DNA of 64,000 bases from positions 1,054,001-1,118,000 of the forward strand of contig JANFOG010000002.1 of NCBI GenBank assembly GCA_024336345.1, read 5' to 3'. Shown here one piece after another: positions 10,951 through 23,036 of the stretch (positions within the stretch are counted from its first letter, which is position 1; every line of letters begins with the position of its first letter). Source of the stretch: Mariannaea sp. PMI_226. Its lineage: Eukaryota > Ascomycota > Sordariomycetes > Hypocreales > Nectriaceae. Both the position numbers and the translations under genes were made by a program. Below the pieces are notes generated by a model. That model had not been told where the DNA came from, did no database searches, and was given only the letters and a program-made list of their open reading frames with translations.

Positions 10951-13237
10951 TCATCCCCCAGGTCGTGCAAAAACAAACTCGCGACATGCCTATTTCGTAC
11001 GTGTTAGTGATACGTCAGGTGCGTTGCGTTGCGTTGTTGGTTTGTAAGAAGAACCTACCGCCCGCAAAACATCAAGTTTCTCCTGCGTTTGCATGAACAC
11101 TTGGTGGTACTGAGCAATACTCTCTCGAAGCACCACGTCCTTGGTCGTACGACCTTCACAGATGGCTTTCATCTTCAATTCCATCTCTTTGCGTAGAAAC
11201 GGCTTGCCGAGACTGGTCTCGAAGTTCATTCGATCGAACCCCAAGATGAGGGCGACTCCAAGTTGCGTAGGAACGAATACTTTCACGCCCCCCCTCCGAT
11301 TCCCGGTTGCTGAAGCTCCCCCACGCCCTCGGCCTCCTCTCCCACCCCGTCCGCCTCGACCTCGGCCTCCTCTTGCTGGTGGAGCAACGTCTGATTGCTC
11401 ATCGTCTGCTGATACCTGGCCCGATCGGTCAATCGTCGCGACGTATTCCCGATCTTGGATTTTTTGAATGTGCTCAGCCATGGTTGCATCTGTGCCAATT
11501 CCATTGGCATCCATCAAAGCAATGAGATCCGCTTCGGTGAGATATCCGGGAGCCGATGTTTTTCCTTCTGTCATCAAAGCCTCCGTTGGTGTGAAGCGTT
11601 CTCCCACCGTAAATTTTGGGAGCTCAGCTGTGTCGTTCCAGCTTTCATAAACATACACCTCAAGATAGTTCCTCTCTATGACGATGACGCCATGGGCGCT
11701 GAAGGTCTCATCGCCGTACTGTATGTCAATATCGGTTGCCATGCCTTTGGCATCGTCTGAGCAGCAGGCCAGAAACCTGCGAACCACATATTCATAAAGG
11801 CGTCCTTCATCGTGATTGAGCACACTGGGCGCGGCATATGTAATTGGGTGAATGGGAGGGTGAGCCTTGTCATCGTGCCTACCTTCCCTCGGTTGTTGGA
11901 ATGCTCCATTTATAAGTCCTTGCGCAAACTGCCCCCATCTCTGATCTGGCGATTGTTTCTGAACTAGGGCTTTGAGATTCATGCCTTTGTCAAATCGATC
12001 AGTCTCTGTCCTGGGATAACTGATGAACCCCTTATTGTAGAGTCCCTCGGCGATGGTCATGGCCTGCTGACCAGTCATGCGTAGTAAACGGGTTGCAGCC
12101 TTCTGCAGCTCAACTGTTGTAAGAGGGAGTGGTTTGAATTTTCGTGTTGGCTTCTCTTGCACCTTGCTCACTGCCGCTGTCTTGGCTGACAGGCACCTCT
12201 CATAGAGAATTATCGCCGACATTCGATCGAACAGACGATTACGTTGCCAGTTGAAGGTCACTTTTTTACCATCTCGACTGTGCATCACTTTAATGCTCCA
12301 AAATGGCTCTGGTACGAAATTCTTTACACGAAAGTATCGATCCACAACAAAGCCAAGTGTTGGGAATTGGCATGACCCTATCTAGTCAACATATATATCT
12401 TGCATCAGTTTCATTTTCAGAGGGCACCTACCATAGCTGAGGGTGAGGTTTTCTAGGGGCCCGCCCAAAGGCCTTAAGCTGTTTGTGATGTACCGCGTAA
12501 AGGCGAGACCGATTCGCAAGTCCAATTCAATTCTCGTGGCAACAGCGTTAGCTTGCATTTCATCCAAGTTGACCAGCCTTCGAGCTGCCGACAAGACATG
12601 TCTGTGGCACATGATTAGTTAACAGCTTAGCAAGACACAGCTTAAAGGGATAGTTTACGCTCGTTCAACGTTGCTAAACCTTGCACGTTTGACTTGGATG
12701 CTCGAATTCCCGGTTTGCGCAGCTTTGACGATTTCGTGTCCGATATGCTCGCCCTCACGATCGCAATCCGTCCATATGACCAGAAGTCGAGCGTATTGTG
12801 CCTGGGATTCGATATTTTTTGCAATTGCCTTCTTATCCTTTCAGGGGCATCAGTACGTTTAGGCTCACGTCACGAAAATAGCTTCCTTACATCTTGAATC
12901 GTCGTCATCACTGGGGCTCTGAAAAGGGCTTCTGGGGGGGGATGGCTCCAGTTCTTGTACTCCGGGGGGAACTCAACGTTAGTCAAATGACCTGTAACGC
13001 AGGTCATGGTGACAGAGCATTTGCCCCATGAAGCACCGAAGTCGAAGTCGAATGAGTAATTCTTGATGTACTGACTTCTCGTGTTGTGCTGTTGCATGCG
13101 TTTTCATTGTCAGCAAGCAAAAGCCTGGTAGAAGCAAACGAACTAATTGGACTCACAGTTTGATATGAGCCTCCAGAAAGATGGCCTGCCACGGCCTTGG
13201 AGATGGATGGCTTCTCAGCCACACACAAGACTCGCAT
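10951..13237 (-). CDS. TOP3: DNA topoisomerase III (type IA)
   Basis: Six exons read on the minus strand (13237-13157, 13088-12891, 12837-12659, 12601-12432, 12377-11059, 10989-10951) encode 661 aa, close to yeast Top3 (656). The toprim domain opens with Glu8 in RVLCVAEKPSISKA and supplies DxDxE as Asp117, Asp119 and Glu121 in WTDCDREGE. The catalytic Tyr330 lies in GFISYPRTET, and CQFPTLGFVVDRYF is the conserved core. The enzyme relaxes negative supercoils by single-strand passage and, with RecQ helicase and Rmi1, dissolves recombination intermediates in the nucleus. An RGG-rich insertion occupies residues about 544-572. The last exon is small (13 codons including the stop) and supplies the family-typical CREFVFARPGG end. 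All junctions keep phase. The gene is divergent from the DUF1295 gene, with about 800 bp between starts. Confidence 0.95.
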
Positions 13238-14035
13238 CGTTGTACTTGGGGCTCAAGGAGCGAGTAGAGACGACCGAAGCATGGTCTCAGGCGCACATCC
13301 CGAGCCGAAGAGACAAATTTATAGGGGACACGGGAAGAAGATGATGAGAAGGAAATGCGTGCAAGGCTCTAAGTAGGAAGTAGGAAGGTACCTGACCTTC
13401 AGAGCCACTTGGGCGATTGCGCTTCAATTCTATCACGTATCTCCTCAAACGCTTGCACACGGACAATTCGAGTCTATCAGCTGCCTCCAGGACTTATGAA
13501 TTCTCAGCATGCCCTTCGTTTCGGCGGGTTGAAAGCCACCGAGTTTCCATCGGCGGGTGTGCAAACGGGAAGGAAAAAAAAAACTTGACACGCGTTCTAG
13601 GCAAAGCTCTGTCGTGAATTTTGGCGAGGCGCCTTGTCAGCTGGGAGCTCAGTACCTAGGGTCGGTAGCCTTTCGTCAGAATAGCGGGTTTCGGTCAGTG
13701 GCAACAGCACCAGCCACAGCGGCTCCATCCGCTGGCTAGGCGATCACGGGTGGGAAGAGGGAGGAGGGTGGGGACCCTTGAGGCTTCGACCCCGCAGACC
13801 CTACAGATGACGATTACGCAAACCCTCAGCGGCATCTTTGGAAGCGCGCGCAGGCTGTGCCATCTATGACGACTGTAGGGAAGGGTTGGGATTCGCAGAT
13901 CTAAGCCATCTCGCATTTCGTACCTTGACTTGATCTCCATCACGCAATTAATACGAACCACTCCAAACCCTAGTCTATCCCCTACGTTACCTGACATCTC
14001 CCTCCTACCTTCATCGATCTCCATACCGGTTCAAT
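13238..14035. promoter_or_regulatory. Divergent promoter region, TOP3 / DUF1295 gene
   Basis: This 798-bp spacer separates two head-to-head start codons and must hold both promoters and leaders. It contains a pyrimidine-rich run just before the plus-strand ATG. No discrete regulatory site could be named. Confidence 0.5.
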
Positions 14036-15254
14036 ATGGCTATCCCATTACTCCCGTCTGTTCAGGACTGTGGCAATTTCTCGAAATCGGTCCAGCCATA
14101 CATTCCTCAGCTCTATGCCCTGCCTTCTCAGGTCATCAATCACTCCACCAGCTTGTCTGCCTTGCATCAGCTCTATGTCGAAACAAATCCATTAATATCG
14201 GGCTTTGCGATTTCTGTCGCCCTAGGCTTCGTTTTCCTCGTCGTCTCTGAGATCAATCGGAACTGGTCGCAGGTTGATCGGATGTGGAGTATTCTACCCA
14301 GTCTCTATGTCATGCACTTCGCTGCTTGGGCTCGACTCACCGGTCTGCAACACTCTCGCATTGATCTGGTGGCACTTTTCAGTGTCGTCTGGAGTGTAAG
14401 TATTTGATTTCTTTTCATCTAAGATCAGCATGGCCTTCTGACAGTCTTATTCAAGGCTAGATTGACGTTTAACTACTGGCGCAGGGGTGGCTACCAGATT
14501 GGATCTGAGGATTACAGATGGTAGGTTCAATACCCATTAATCAGCCTCCTTTCAAACCCGGAATATTCCTTACACAGCTTACTTTCGACAGGGCCATTGT
14601 CAAGTCCCAGATTCCTGGGTTCGCATTTTTCATCCTGAACGTGGTCTTCATCTCTTTCATCCAGAGCATTCTTCTATTCGCTTTCTCAGGCGTCCCAGCA
14701 TATGCCATCCTTCTATCCAACCAAATACAAGCTGATATCAAGCCGTCTGATATCGTCTTCCTCCTCTTGGAACTTACTCTCGTTTACAGCGAGTATGTCA
14801 GCGATGGTCAACAGTGGAGTAAGTTTTGTGCTCACCTCAAGTTTAGCCCACATCACTAATGCTAAGGGCCCAAACAGACTACCAAACTGCCAAGCACCAA
14901 TATTTGAAGGACGCAAAGGTACCAAAGGGCTATAAACAAGCTGATCTTGACCGGGGTTTCAATACCTTGGGCCTATGGGGTTACAGTAGGCACCCGAACT
15001 TCCTTGCTGAACAATCGATCTGGTTTGTTCTCTACCAGTGGAGCTGTTTTGCCACCAACACCACCTTTGGCTACACATTTATTGGCTCCGCGAGCCTCAT
15101 TCTACTCTTCCGAGCTTCTACGTCGCTTACCGAGTCTATCACTTCCAGCAAGTATTCTGAGTACAAGTTGTATCAGGAGAGTGTTGGCATGTTTTTCCCC
15201 ACCTCTCTTCAACCTTATCAAACTCCAGTACGTGCGGAGAAGAAGCAGAATTGA
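14036..15254 (+). CDS. DUF1295 / steroid 5-alpha-reductase-like membrane protein
   Basis: Four exons (14036-14395, 14456-14520, 14592-14818, 14878-15254) encode 342 aa. Hydrophobic segments fill most of the chain, and the C-terminal half carries the family signature GLWGYSRHPNFLAEQSIWF, the SRHPN core shared with steroid 5-alpha-reductases and isoprenylcysteine methyltransferases; upstream, RLTFNYWRRGGY and EDYRW are also family-typical. It is an integral membrane protein, probably of the ER, with a likely NADPH-dependent reductase fold; the substrate is unknown. The second exon begins after an acceptor ending ttattcaag, chosen because it restores the ARLTFNYW motif. The gene converges on the phosphatase gene, with 219 bp between stop codons. 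Confidence 0.9.
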
Positions 15255-15473
15255 ACTTTTCCACCAACGGGAGCACTTTGGTTTTCTTGGTTTGTTTGGT
15301 GTTGGTAATCACTTACCTTTGCTGTTGTGCTGTTGGTTAGACTTGGGGGCTACCACACTTCGGAGTTGAGAGATCAGGGGCGGTTTGCATTCGTGAAAGA
15401 GACTGAGGTTGTGGTTGGTTTATGAACGGTTTCGTCTAAAGTCTATAGTTTTATCATAATACTTTAATCTGCA

Positions 15474-16552
15474 TTATTCTCCCAGTCTAAGGTCGCTCAA
15501 CTTATCAGCATAGAACGAGGGAACGGCAATCGGATTTTCGGTCTCCCAATCCGCTTTTTGGTTGACACCAGTCGCCACATGTAGGGTTCCGCCAAGCTTT
15601 CCCTCGATGCCAAATTTGATATCTGTGTTCAACCGGTCGCCAATCATGCATGTCCGGGCTCTATTGAGTTGAAACTTGCCCTCCACTGCGTCCATCATAG
15701 CCTGGCTAGGCTTTCCTAAAGCCAGGGGCTGTTTTCCCAGAGCATTCACCAGTGGAATATGCACCGAGCCAGCACCGAGGAAGAATTCATGATGCATTGG
15801 TAGGGTAGAGTCGACATTGGTGGCCAGGAAGAGGGCTCCGCGCTTCAGGTAGTGCATGCCGACGGCAAGCTTGAGGTAGTTGATATGGAAATCGAGGCCA
15901 CACAGGACGGCACCGACTTCAGGGTCCAGCATCGAGCCATCGGCGAGAGCCTTGAAGTCTTCAGGTGTAATATCCCGACGGTACTCGGGGTCGGTGCCGC
16001 CAATGTGAGGGATGCCCTCAGATTCCAGCTCCTTCTCAACACCAGACTCACCAATGATGAAGACCTTGTTCTTACCCTGAGGAAGCTTGAGGATGCGAGA
16101 GATATAGATGGCGGCAGAGTAACTGGAGCCAAAGATGTCGTCCACCTCACATGGAATGCCGAGGCCAGTGAGCTTCTTGAGGTATTCGCTGCGTGATTTT
16201 GTTGAGTTGTTGGTCACAAAAACCGTTCTCTTTCCTCTAGGGGTGTCAGCCAGATCACATGCGATATTGGTGTGTTGACATGAAACAACCTTTTGATCTG
16301 AGCATGGCAATTGTTTCGGGGATCCCCTCGAAGATGTGGTCACCGGACCAGAGGACACCTATTTTCTTGAGCCTTTGCTACCTCTTCTGGGCTTTGATCG
16401 GCATACCATCGCAGTCAAAGAGAAATGTCTGTCACATGCGTAAGCGTTGAAGGCTTCTGGATCAGGGTAGCAAAATCACTCACATCAAACTTGTCAATAA
16501 ACTCAGTGATGCCAGCCTTGTCTCCGGTTAGATACTTTGGAGTGTCCGCCAT
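15474..16552 (-). CDS. PHO13: 4-nitrophenylphosphatase / phosphoglycolate phosphatase, HAD family (Pho13-like)
   Basis: Four exons (16552-16484, 16428-16407, 16358-16290, 16234-15474) encode 306 aa, against 312 in yeast Pho13. HAD motifs are complete: motif I FLFDCDGVLW with nucleophile Asp28 and acid Asp30, motif II VTNNSTKSR (61-68), the motif III Lys228 in GKPSQ, and motif IV MIGDRLNTDI with Asp253. The family removes phosphate from 2-phosphoglycolate and other toxic side products of glycolysis in the cytosol. The second exon is only 22 nt and encodes most of motif I, so mis-splicing would abolish activity. The last acceptor (ccctagag) was chosen over the nearby ctag because only it gives the conserved GKRTVFVTNN. 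Confidence 0.93.
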
Positions 16553-18146
16553 GGTGAATATATTCAGAGTGGTACTCTGAATTGGGGTTCCGTTGGAGCG
16601 AGAGTATGGTGATAGGTCTCCCACTACCCGTGTACAATTATTGAAATACTGGGATGTATATGTCTGAGATATGTGACTAAACTTGAGGTGCCACCAGGTT
16701 AAGAGTCATGATGCTGAGTCATTTATCAATTGAGGGGCCTCATTCCTTGCGAATTGAAACAGGTGCCACTCATTTATTCCAACTCTCTGAATAACCCCGC
16801 GAACACGACCATAAGCATTTTCCAAACCGGCAGTGATATAATTGCAAATAATAAATGGCATACAAATTGGAATATAAAAAGCATAGACGGGTGTATGGGA
16901 GGGAGGTGCAGGGTAGGTCACGTCGTACGATAACGCTGCAGTTCAATTGTTAGCGTATGCTACCCAGCGGGCATCACATGCATGTTTTATGAAGACTTGA
17001 AGTGAAGGGATTCTGTTGCAAATGATGTTTTCGAATAACACCTAGACAGCACGACAAGGTACCTCCGATATTACATAGTTTCTGTGATACATAGTATTTC
17101 TGTCTTCATCAATTTTTGTCTTTGTCGTAATCATCCCGTCTCTCGTGCTCCCTAGCTGGGCTCCACCTGCAGTTGGGGGTCACCACTCAGAAATAACTAG
17201 AGTGGAGGGCAACTAATCAAGGACGTGGGTAAGGATTTCACGCGTTGGCGAGCTAGCGGCGCCAAAACAATAAGACCATTGGCTCTGGAATGATTCATCG
17301 TCTTAAACCCGACCAAGTGGTTGTCAACTGCAATGTTGGGGGACCTGTAATGTGAAATGGACCCTTGAATACGGGGCGTCATAGAGAAATTTCCCGGGAC
17401 GACAGACGTCCATCCATGCAAGTTGATCACGGGGTACATGGATGCTGAAGATGAAGAATACCCTCCGCTTTCCCGCAGTACTTGATCACAAAGAGGCATC
17501 CATATGCCCGTCGAAAAAAAAAATCCTTCACCGCCCATAGACACTTTTCCAAAGGTCGGATGTGACAAAGGTCTTCAAGGCTGAAGGTGGGGGTTCAGGG
17601 ACCATGAAGCTAGTTTGGCATATCACGACTCGGGTAGTAGGGGCGGAAGAATTTCAAAGATTGAAGGCCCCCCAATTGCCACTAATTCAATTAGATAAGA
17701 TTGGTGGCCTAGAACGAAATATGGGAGGTTAATTGACTGATCCATCGATTCTATAATAACTATCGTGCGCTCGCAATATACCCAGAACCCTTTTCGTGGC
17801 CGTGGCTCAGGCAGACAAATTGAACACACCAAAGGGTGGTGGGCACACGACACCTCACTCAAGTCGGAAGCAGCCTGCAGCTTACATCCTGCCGGCTTGC
17901 TCCATCTCCATAGATTTTCAACTGGTCTTGAGGTCTCGTTCTCGTTTTCTCAAACAAATTTCTCACTTTTCCCTCGCACCCCCATTCTCCCACCCCTTCT
18001 CGTCATATTCTTGCTATCTTCTCACTTCCTCATTCTTTTTCCCTGAGAACCTTTGGCACCTACCTACACATAAAAAACCCGATTTCTCTTCTCAACTCTA
18101 CCTGAACTTCTCTCATTTTGCTTCTCCCTCTTCGCACCAAAAAAAA
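16553..18146. other. Intergenic: two promoters and a CT-rich leader
   Basis: The left end is the promoter of the phosphatase gene and the right end that of the small plus-strand gene. From about 17930 to 18140 the plus strand is strongly pyrimidine-rich, as is typical just upstream of fungal transcription and translation starts. No gene or RNA is recognised between. Confidence 0.5.
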
Positions 18147-18551
18147 ATGTCCGACATTACCATGAATCTTTCCGACTCCATCTCTGATGCGTCATCCATC
18201 ACCAGCAAGTCTTCAGTCTTCGAGGTCACACCCTCGTCTACTCCAGAGAACGAAGCAGATGATGTACTTGACACATGCAAGATTGGCTCAAAGCCCCTAC
18301 CTGCGTTGCAGCGAGACTTTCCTCAGCCACTCAATGAAGTCGATGTCGAGTCACTGCTAGAGCGACAGCCAGGTCGTTGGACTATTCAGGGTCAGATTGC
18401 CGCAAACAACCAGCGAGCAAAAACGTTGTCTTCAGCCGTCACCAACGAGAAAGAGCTGAAGGAGCGACGAGCACGAGAATTTGAGGCGGCGAAGAAGGAC
18501 CTTCGCGCGTTCCACGGTGCACTTCAACCGGCCCGTGGGAGCCAATGGTAG
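18147..18551 (+). CDS. Small conserved-looking protein of unknown function
   Basis: A single exon encodes 134 aa. I do not recognise a named domain. The first half is rich in Ser and acidic residues; the second half contains LERQPGRWTIQGQIAANNQR followed by a strongly charged stretch (KELKERRAREFEAAKKDLRAF) with heptad-like spacing that suggests a helix or coiled coil. The ATG at 18147 sits right after a run of A residues preceded by a CT-rich leader, good fungal start context. The same frame is open for another 117 codons upstream, but that part is pyrimidine-encoded low complexity and probably untranslated leader. It converges on the TMEM205-like gene. Confidence 0.7.
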   Translation: MSDITMNLSDSISDASSITSKSSVFEVTPSSTPENEADDVLDTCKIGSKPLPALQRDFPQPLNEVDVESLLERQPGRWTIQGQIAANNQRAKTLSSAVTNEKELKERRAREFEAAKKDLRAFHGALQPARGSQW

Positions 18552-18824
18552 ACCAACCCAAGTGTCTTTATATTACCTAGCCAACCAAAATCTAGGCTAG
18601 GGTTGCGAGTCGTTGGCGCGTTATGAAGTTGGAGGCGATACTGATACCCGTTGTACGAATAATGAAGCTACGGTTGAACAAGGTCCGATGTGCACTTCAA
18701 ACATTGGTTGGAATGATGTGAATGCTGGCAATACAGAAGATGTTAGAATTCAAAACCGAGTTGAGTGTTACCAATATATGTACGCTGTATGTCTAAGTAG
18801 CCTTGTGTGACACCTGGTCGGGTC

Positions 18825-19554
18825 TTAAGCAAGGTCTGCAACAGAAAGAACCCTGCCACCCAAAGTGAAACCATACGCAATCGCAGCCAAGAAAGTCGTA
18901 AGGTTGAGGAGAGACGAAATGCCGTGAGCCATGCCGAATCGCTTGTTCAGAGCCTTCATCTCGTCTGAGTGTGGCCCCTCGGCGAACCAATCCTTGCCGT
19001 CTCTCTTGGCTGGAATCAAGTTAGTACAAATTCTCTTTTCCATGAATGGGTTGAAGTACCTTGACCGCGTCGCTCTTTCATGATCTTGACAGTCCAAGGG
19101 AGGAGGACAACATAGTTGATGAGACCAGTCAGAAACATAGTAGCAATGGGAACTAGAGAGTGCCATCTGGCAAAATCACTAAGCAGCCCTTTATAGCCGG
19201 AAGATAGGCCAATCAGAGAGTTTCCAGGGAAGGTCAGGGCGAGGATAACAGGAAAGGCCGTTTGCATGCCAAAGTAAATGGGGAAGAGCTTCTGCTGGAT
19301 TGCCGAGAAGGCCGGGCGATCGACGGTCCTGAACATGGTGATGCCATTGATGAATGTCTACCAAGTTGTCAACAAGGCTCCAATGCCTTCATGATGATAT
19401 TTATTGTGCTCACGTGAAAGAAAGTGGTCCCTAGAAGGGTTCCGTAGCTGTAGCACTGTGAGCGATTGTTGATGTGATACTAGCTGCGATTCGCTTACGA
19501 GATAATGTGATACGGCGCTGCCGAGAACACAACGGCACTCACTGTGCCAGACAT
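18825..19554 (-). CDS. TMEM205-like / DUF4149 membrane protein
   Basis: Four exons (19554-19499, 19447-19414, 19357-19060, 19009-18825) encode 190 aa. The N-terminus reads PYHIISYGTLLGTTFFHTF, the typical opening of the fungal TMEM205-like family; conserved FPIYFGMQTAFPVIL, a WTVKIMKER loop and the C-terminal LNKRFGMAHGISSLLNL follow. There are about four hydrophobic helices, so it is an integral membrane protein; the precise location and role are unknown. The second acceptor (gctacag) was chosen over an earlier cag because only it keeps the conserved SYGTLLG in frame. The start codon is 437 bp from that of KU80, in divergent orientation. Confidence 0.85.
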
Positions 19555-19991
19555 TGTGGGCAGTATTAGGAAAGGAAAGGGGAATTGGCAAGAATATACG
19601 ATGATTGGAAGCTTAGCCAAACGAGGCTAATTGAAGGGGACAGAAAATTATTAACTATGTTGAAGCGGAGAGCATCATTTCTGGACTATGCCATTCCAAC
19701 CCGATGAGGTGACGTCGGACATAGTGCTTGACCCCAGCAAAGCTTGGTCACATGATCTCGTGACTACAACGCGCGCGCCACGCTCCAGAGGCTCCATCTG
19801 ACAGCTCCAGCTTAATGGGGCTGTTCTGCCTAATTGAGGACCAGGATTCGCCATACGTCTGTGAGCACCATTCAAATCGTTTTAAAGCAGCAGGTTCCTC
19901 TGGGTCTTTGAAATTTTATTTCTTTTCTTCAATAAATATCTGAATTGCTTCCTCTCTCTTTTTTTGCTCCTGCCTGTCTCATCTGCCCAAG
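19555..19991. promoter_or_regulatory. Divergent promoter, TMEM205-like / KU80
   Basis: The 437-bp spacer between head-to-head genes contains CT-rich sequence directly before the KU80 ATG (19920-19990). It must contain both promoters; no specific site is named. Confidence 0.5.
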
Positions 19992-22457
19992 ATGGCTGAG
20001 AAGGAAGCTACAGTGTTCATCCTCGATCTGGGCTCATCGATGGCCGGAACCCACAGCGGCCGATCTGAATCAGACCTCGATTGGAGCTTGCAATATGTGT
20101 GGGACAAGATCACTGACATTGTGGCTGCTAGCCGCAAAACCCTTTGTGTCGGAGTGTTGGGGTTGAGAACCGACGAGACCAACAACAAGCTGCAGGAGGA
20201 TGAGGGCTATGAAAACATCACGGTGCTGCAGGAACTTGGCCCCATGACCATGTCGTCTCTAAGAGAATTACGATCAAGAGTTCGGCCAAGCAGCACAGAA
20301 TTTGGTGATGCTATCTCTGCTATTGTCGTAGCGGTGGATATGATTGACACTTTCACCAAGAAACTCAAGTGGAATCGCAAGATTGTCCTCGTCACTGATG
20401 GCCTGGGCCTAATTGATGCTGATGACATTGGCGATATTTCCAAGAAGATGAATGACTCAAATATTCAGCTGACCGTTCTGTAAGTTGCAAGTATATAATA
20501 TCAGCGACTTCTCTTTACTGACAACACAGGGGTGTGGATTTCGACGATTTGGATTATGGATTCAAGGAGGAGGACAAGCCCGATATTAAGGTTAGGAATC
20601 TTTGACAAACGCCATTGAAAGATTTACTAATGGTGTATTCAGGCCAACAATGAAAAAGCCCTGAAGAGGCTTGTTGAAGAATGCAACAATGGTGTTTTTG
20701 CTTCCATCGTGGAAGCCATTGACGAACTAGACACCCCAAGAGTCAAGTCCGTGAAGCCATACAAGACATTTGATGGTCCCCTCACTCTGGGGAACCCCGA
20801 AAAGTTCCCCGCGGCGTTGAGTATCAACGTAGAGAGATATTTTAAGACCCATCTTGCCCGTCCGCTGGCGGCGAGCACTGTCGTTGTCAAGTCTGAACAG
20901 GAGGGTGGCTCGCAGGAGGTTCTAGAAGAAGATGCAATGGAAGGTGTCGAATTTTCGGCTGTCAAACAGGCGCGATCATACAAGGTTAATGATCCTGGTG
21001 CTCCAGGCGGCAAACGAGATGTCGAATTCGATGACCTTGCAAAAGGCTTCGAGTATGGTCGGACAGCTGTGCACATCAGTGAATCAGAACACAACATTAC
21101 CAAGATTGAAACGATAAAAAGCTTTTCCATTGTTGGATTCATCCCGTTCGAGAAGGTAAGCAATCGCCCCCCCCCCACCTGATGACCCTCGTGCTGAGAT
21201 TATTTAGTATGAACCGTTCCTCAACATGGGTGAGGTTTGCATCACGGTAGCCCGAAAGTCTGATACAAAATCAGAGGTAGCGCTGTCATCACTGGTTTGG
21301 GCCCTCTCTGAACTCGAGTCATACGCAGTAGCTCGGATTGTTCCCAAGGATGGTAAAGACCCGTTGTTGGTGTTGCTGGCCCCTAGCATGGAACCCGGCC
21401 TAGAGTGCCTGTACGATGTCCCATTACCATTTGCCGAAGACATCCGTAGCTACCAATTCCCTCCATTGGATCGTGTTATTACGGTTAGCGGCCAAACACT
21501 CACCAAGCATCGTTTCCTCCCCACGGATGAGCTCAATGATGCTATGAGCGATTATGTCGATGCTATGGACTTGTCTACGTATGGAATTGATGACGATGGG
21601 TACGCCGGATGATTTTTCTCTCTCCAATGTTCATTACTGACCTTAGTAAACAGAAATCCCGCAGAATACGCTGCTCTGGACGACACATATAACCCATTAA
21701 TCCATCGGATCGGCCATGCCGTGAAGACGAGGGCAATTCATCCCGAAAAGCCAGTGCCTGATACGCCTTCGATTCTACTCCGATTTTCTCGACCACCTGA
21801 TGATTTAATAGAGAAAGTTCAGAGCAGGGTTGATACTCTAATTGAGGCAGCAGAAGTGAAGAAGGGTAAGTGACTTGGTTTGGAGCAAGATCATCTGGAG
21901 CTGACCAAAATGCAGTCCCTCCGAAAGCCAAAGGCAAGCGTGCCAGAGACACAGTCAAGCCTATTTCTGGCCTTGATGTCGATGCTCTGCTCGCTGAAAA
22001 AAAGAAAGAACATATCGATCCAGATAATGCTGTCCCTGATTTCAAGCAGGCTCTCGCTGCCACCGAAGAGCTCTCTGAAATTGAAGATGCTGCCAAGCAG
22101 ATGGGTGTCATTACGAACACATTCATTATGGAAAGTTTTGGAGATAGCAAATACCCCAGGGCATTAGAGTGCCTGGGTGTGATGCGTGAGGAGCTGATAA
22201 ACCTGGAGGAACCAAGTCTGTACAACACTTTCATGCGCGACATGAAGAAGCAATTACTATCCGGCGCCCTGGGTGGCGACAGACGTGACTTCTGGTTCAA
22301 GGTGAGATGGTCAAGGCTTGGCCTGATTGACAAGAAGCAGTCTGAAGTTTCAGATGTGACGCCTGAGGAGGCCGATGAGGTGAGCATTCCATATTTATAG
22401 CCCGAGAAACCACTCAACAATGTGTTAACAACCGAACAGTTCTACAAGTCACGATAA
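19992..22457 (+). CDS. KU80: ATP-dependent DNA helicase II subunit 2 (Ku80, mus-52 orthologue)
   Basis: Seven exons (19992-20479, 20530-20590, 20643-21155, 21208-21599, 21654-21865, 21916-22379, 22440-22457) encode 715 aa, a normal fungal Ku80 length. The N-terminal von Willebrand A fold opens with ATVFILDLGSSM; the central Ku beta-barrel region follows (roughly 230-470), and the C-terminal region contains FWFKVRWSRLGLID and the end EEADEFYKSR. With Ku70 it forms the ring that binds broken DNA ends, starts non-homologous end joining and acts at telomeres. The last coding exon is just 18 nt (FYKSR and stop); it is supported by the family C-terminus and a GTGAGC donor. Without that splice the frame would end a few residues later as VSIPYL. 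Confidence 0.95.
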
Positions 22458-23036
22458 GAAGTATATTATACCATACCATTGTACCATTAGATTCTTGGGG
22501 GGCGCACGGAATACAATCACTTTTTTTTTTGAGGCAATCGCTGTGTTCGTGTGATGTGCTTTGCATTGACTGGCTACGTTTATTAACTGGTTCCTCTACC
22601 TCTTAGCGGGAACATCCGCGCCCTGGAATGTTACCCCGCGACACCCGTTTGCAAGTTAACAGACAAGGGCCTTCGAGGACAACACTGTCAGGATAACTTG
22701 GTGATTGCTGATGTGAGCATCTTATTCCATCTTCAGTGGCCCAACATATTCTTTGTTGGTTAAATCGAGGCTCCCAAGCCAGCTCGAGCCAATCACATGA
22801 CCGCTTTCCCTCCTCCATCCTTTGCCTATCTGCGGACAGCCGTCTTAGAGTTGCACCAGGTGCAACCAAGAGTACGCAACAGTGATTGCCTGTTACTTCT
22901 ATGTACCAGCATATCTCTATCCATCTAACTCCAAACTCTCGGGGTTTTTTTTCTTCCTTTTCAGCTCGTTTCAACATTTCTACTCCCCAACGTACGACCT
23001 TTCTGGTTCCTACCTGGAAATAACGGTCCATACATT
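22458..23036. other. Intergenic: KU80 3' end and promoter of the Gfd2-like gene
   Basis: This 579-bp spacer holds a T-rich run near 22520-22530 and a CT-rich stretch at about 22940-22990 preceding the next start codon. Nothing else is recognised. Confidence 0.5.
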
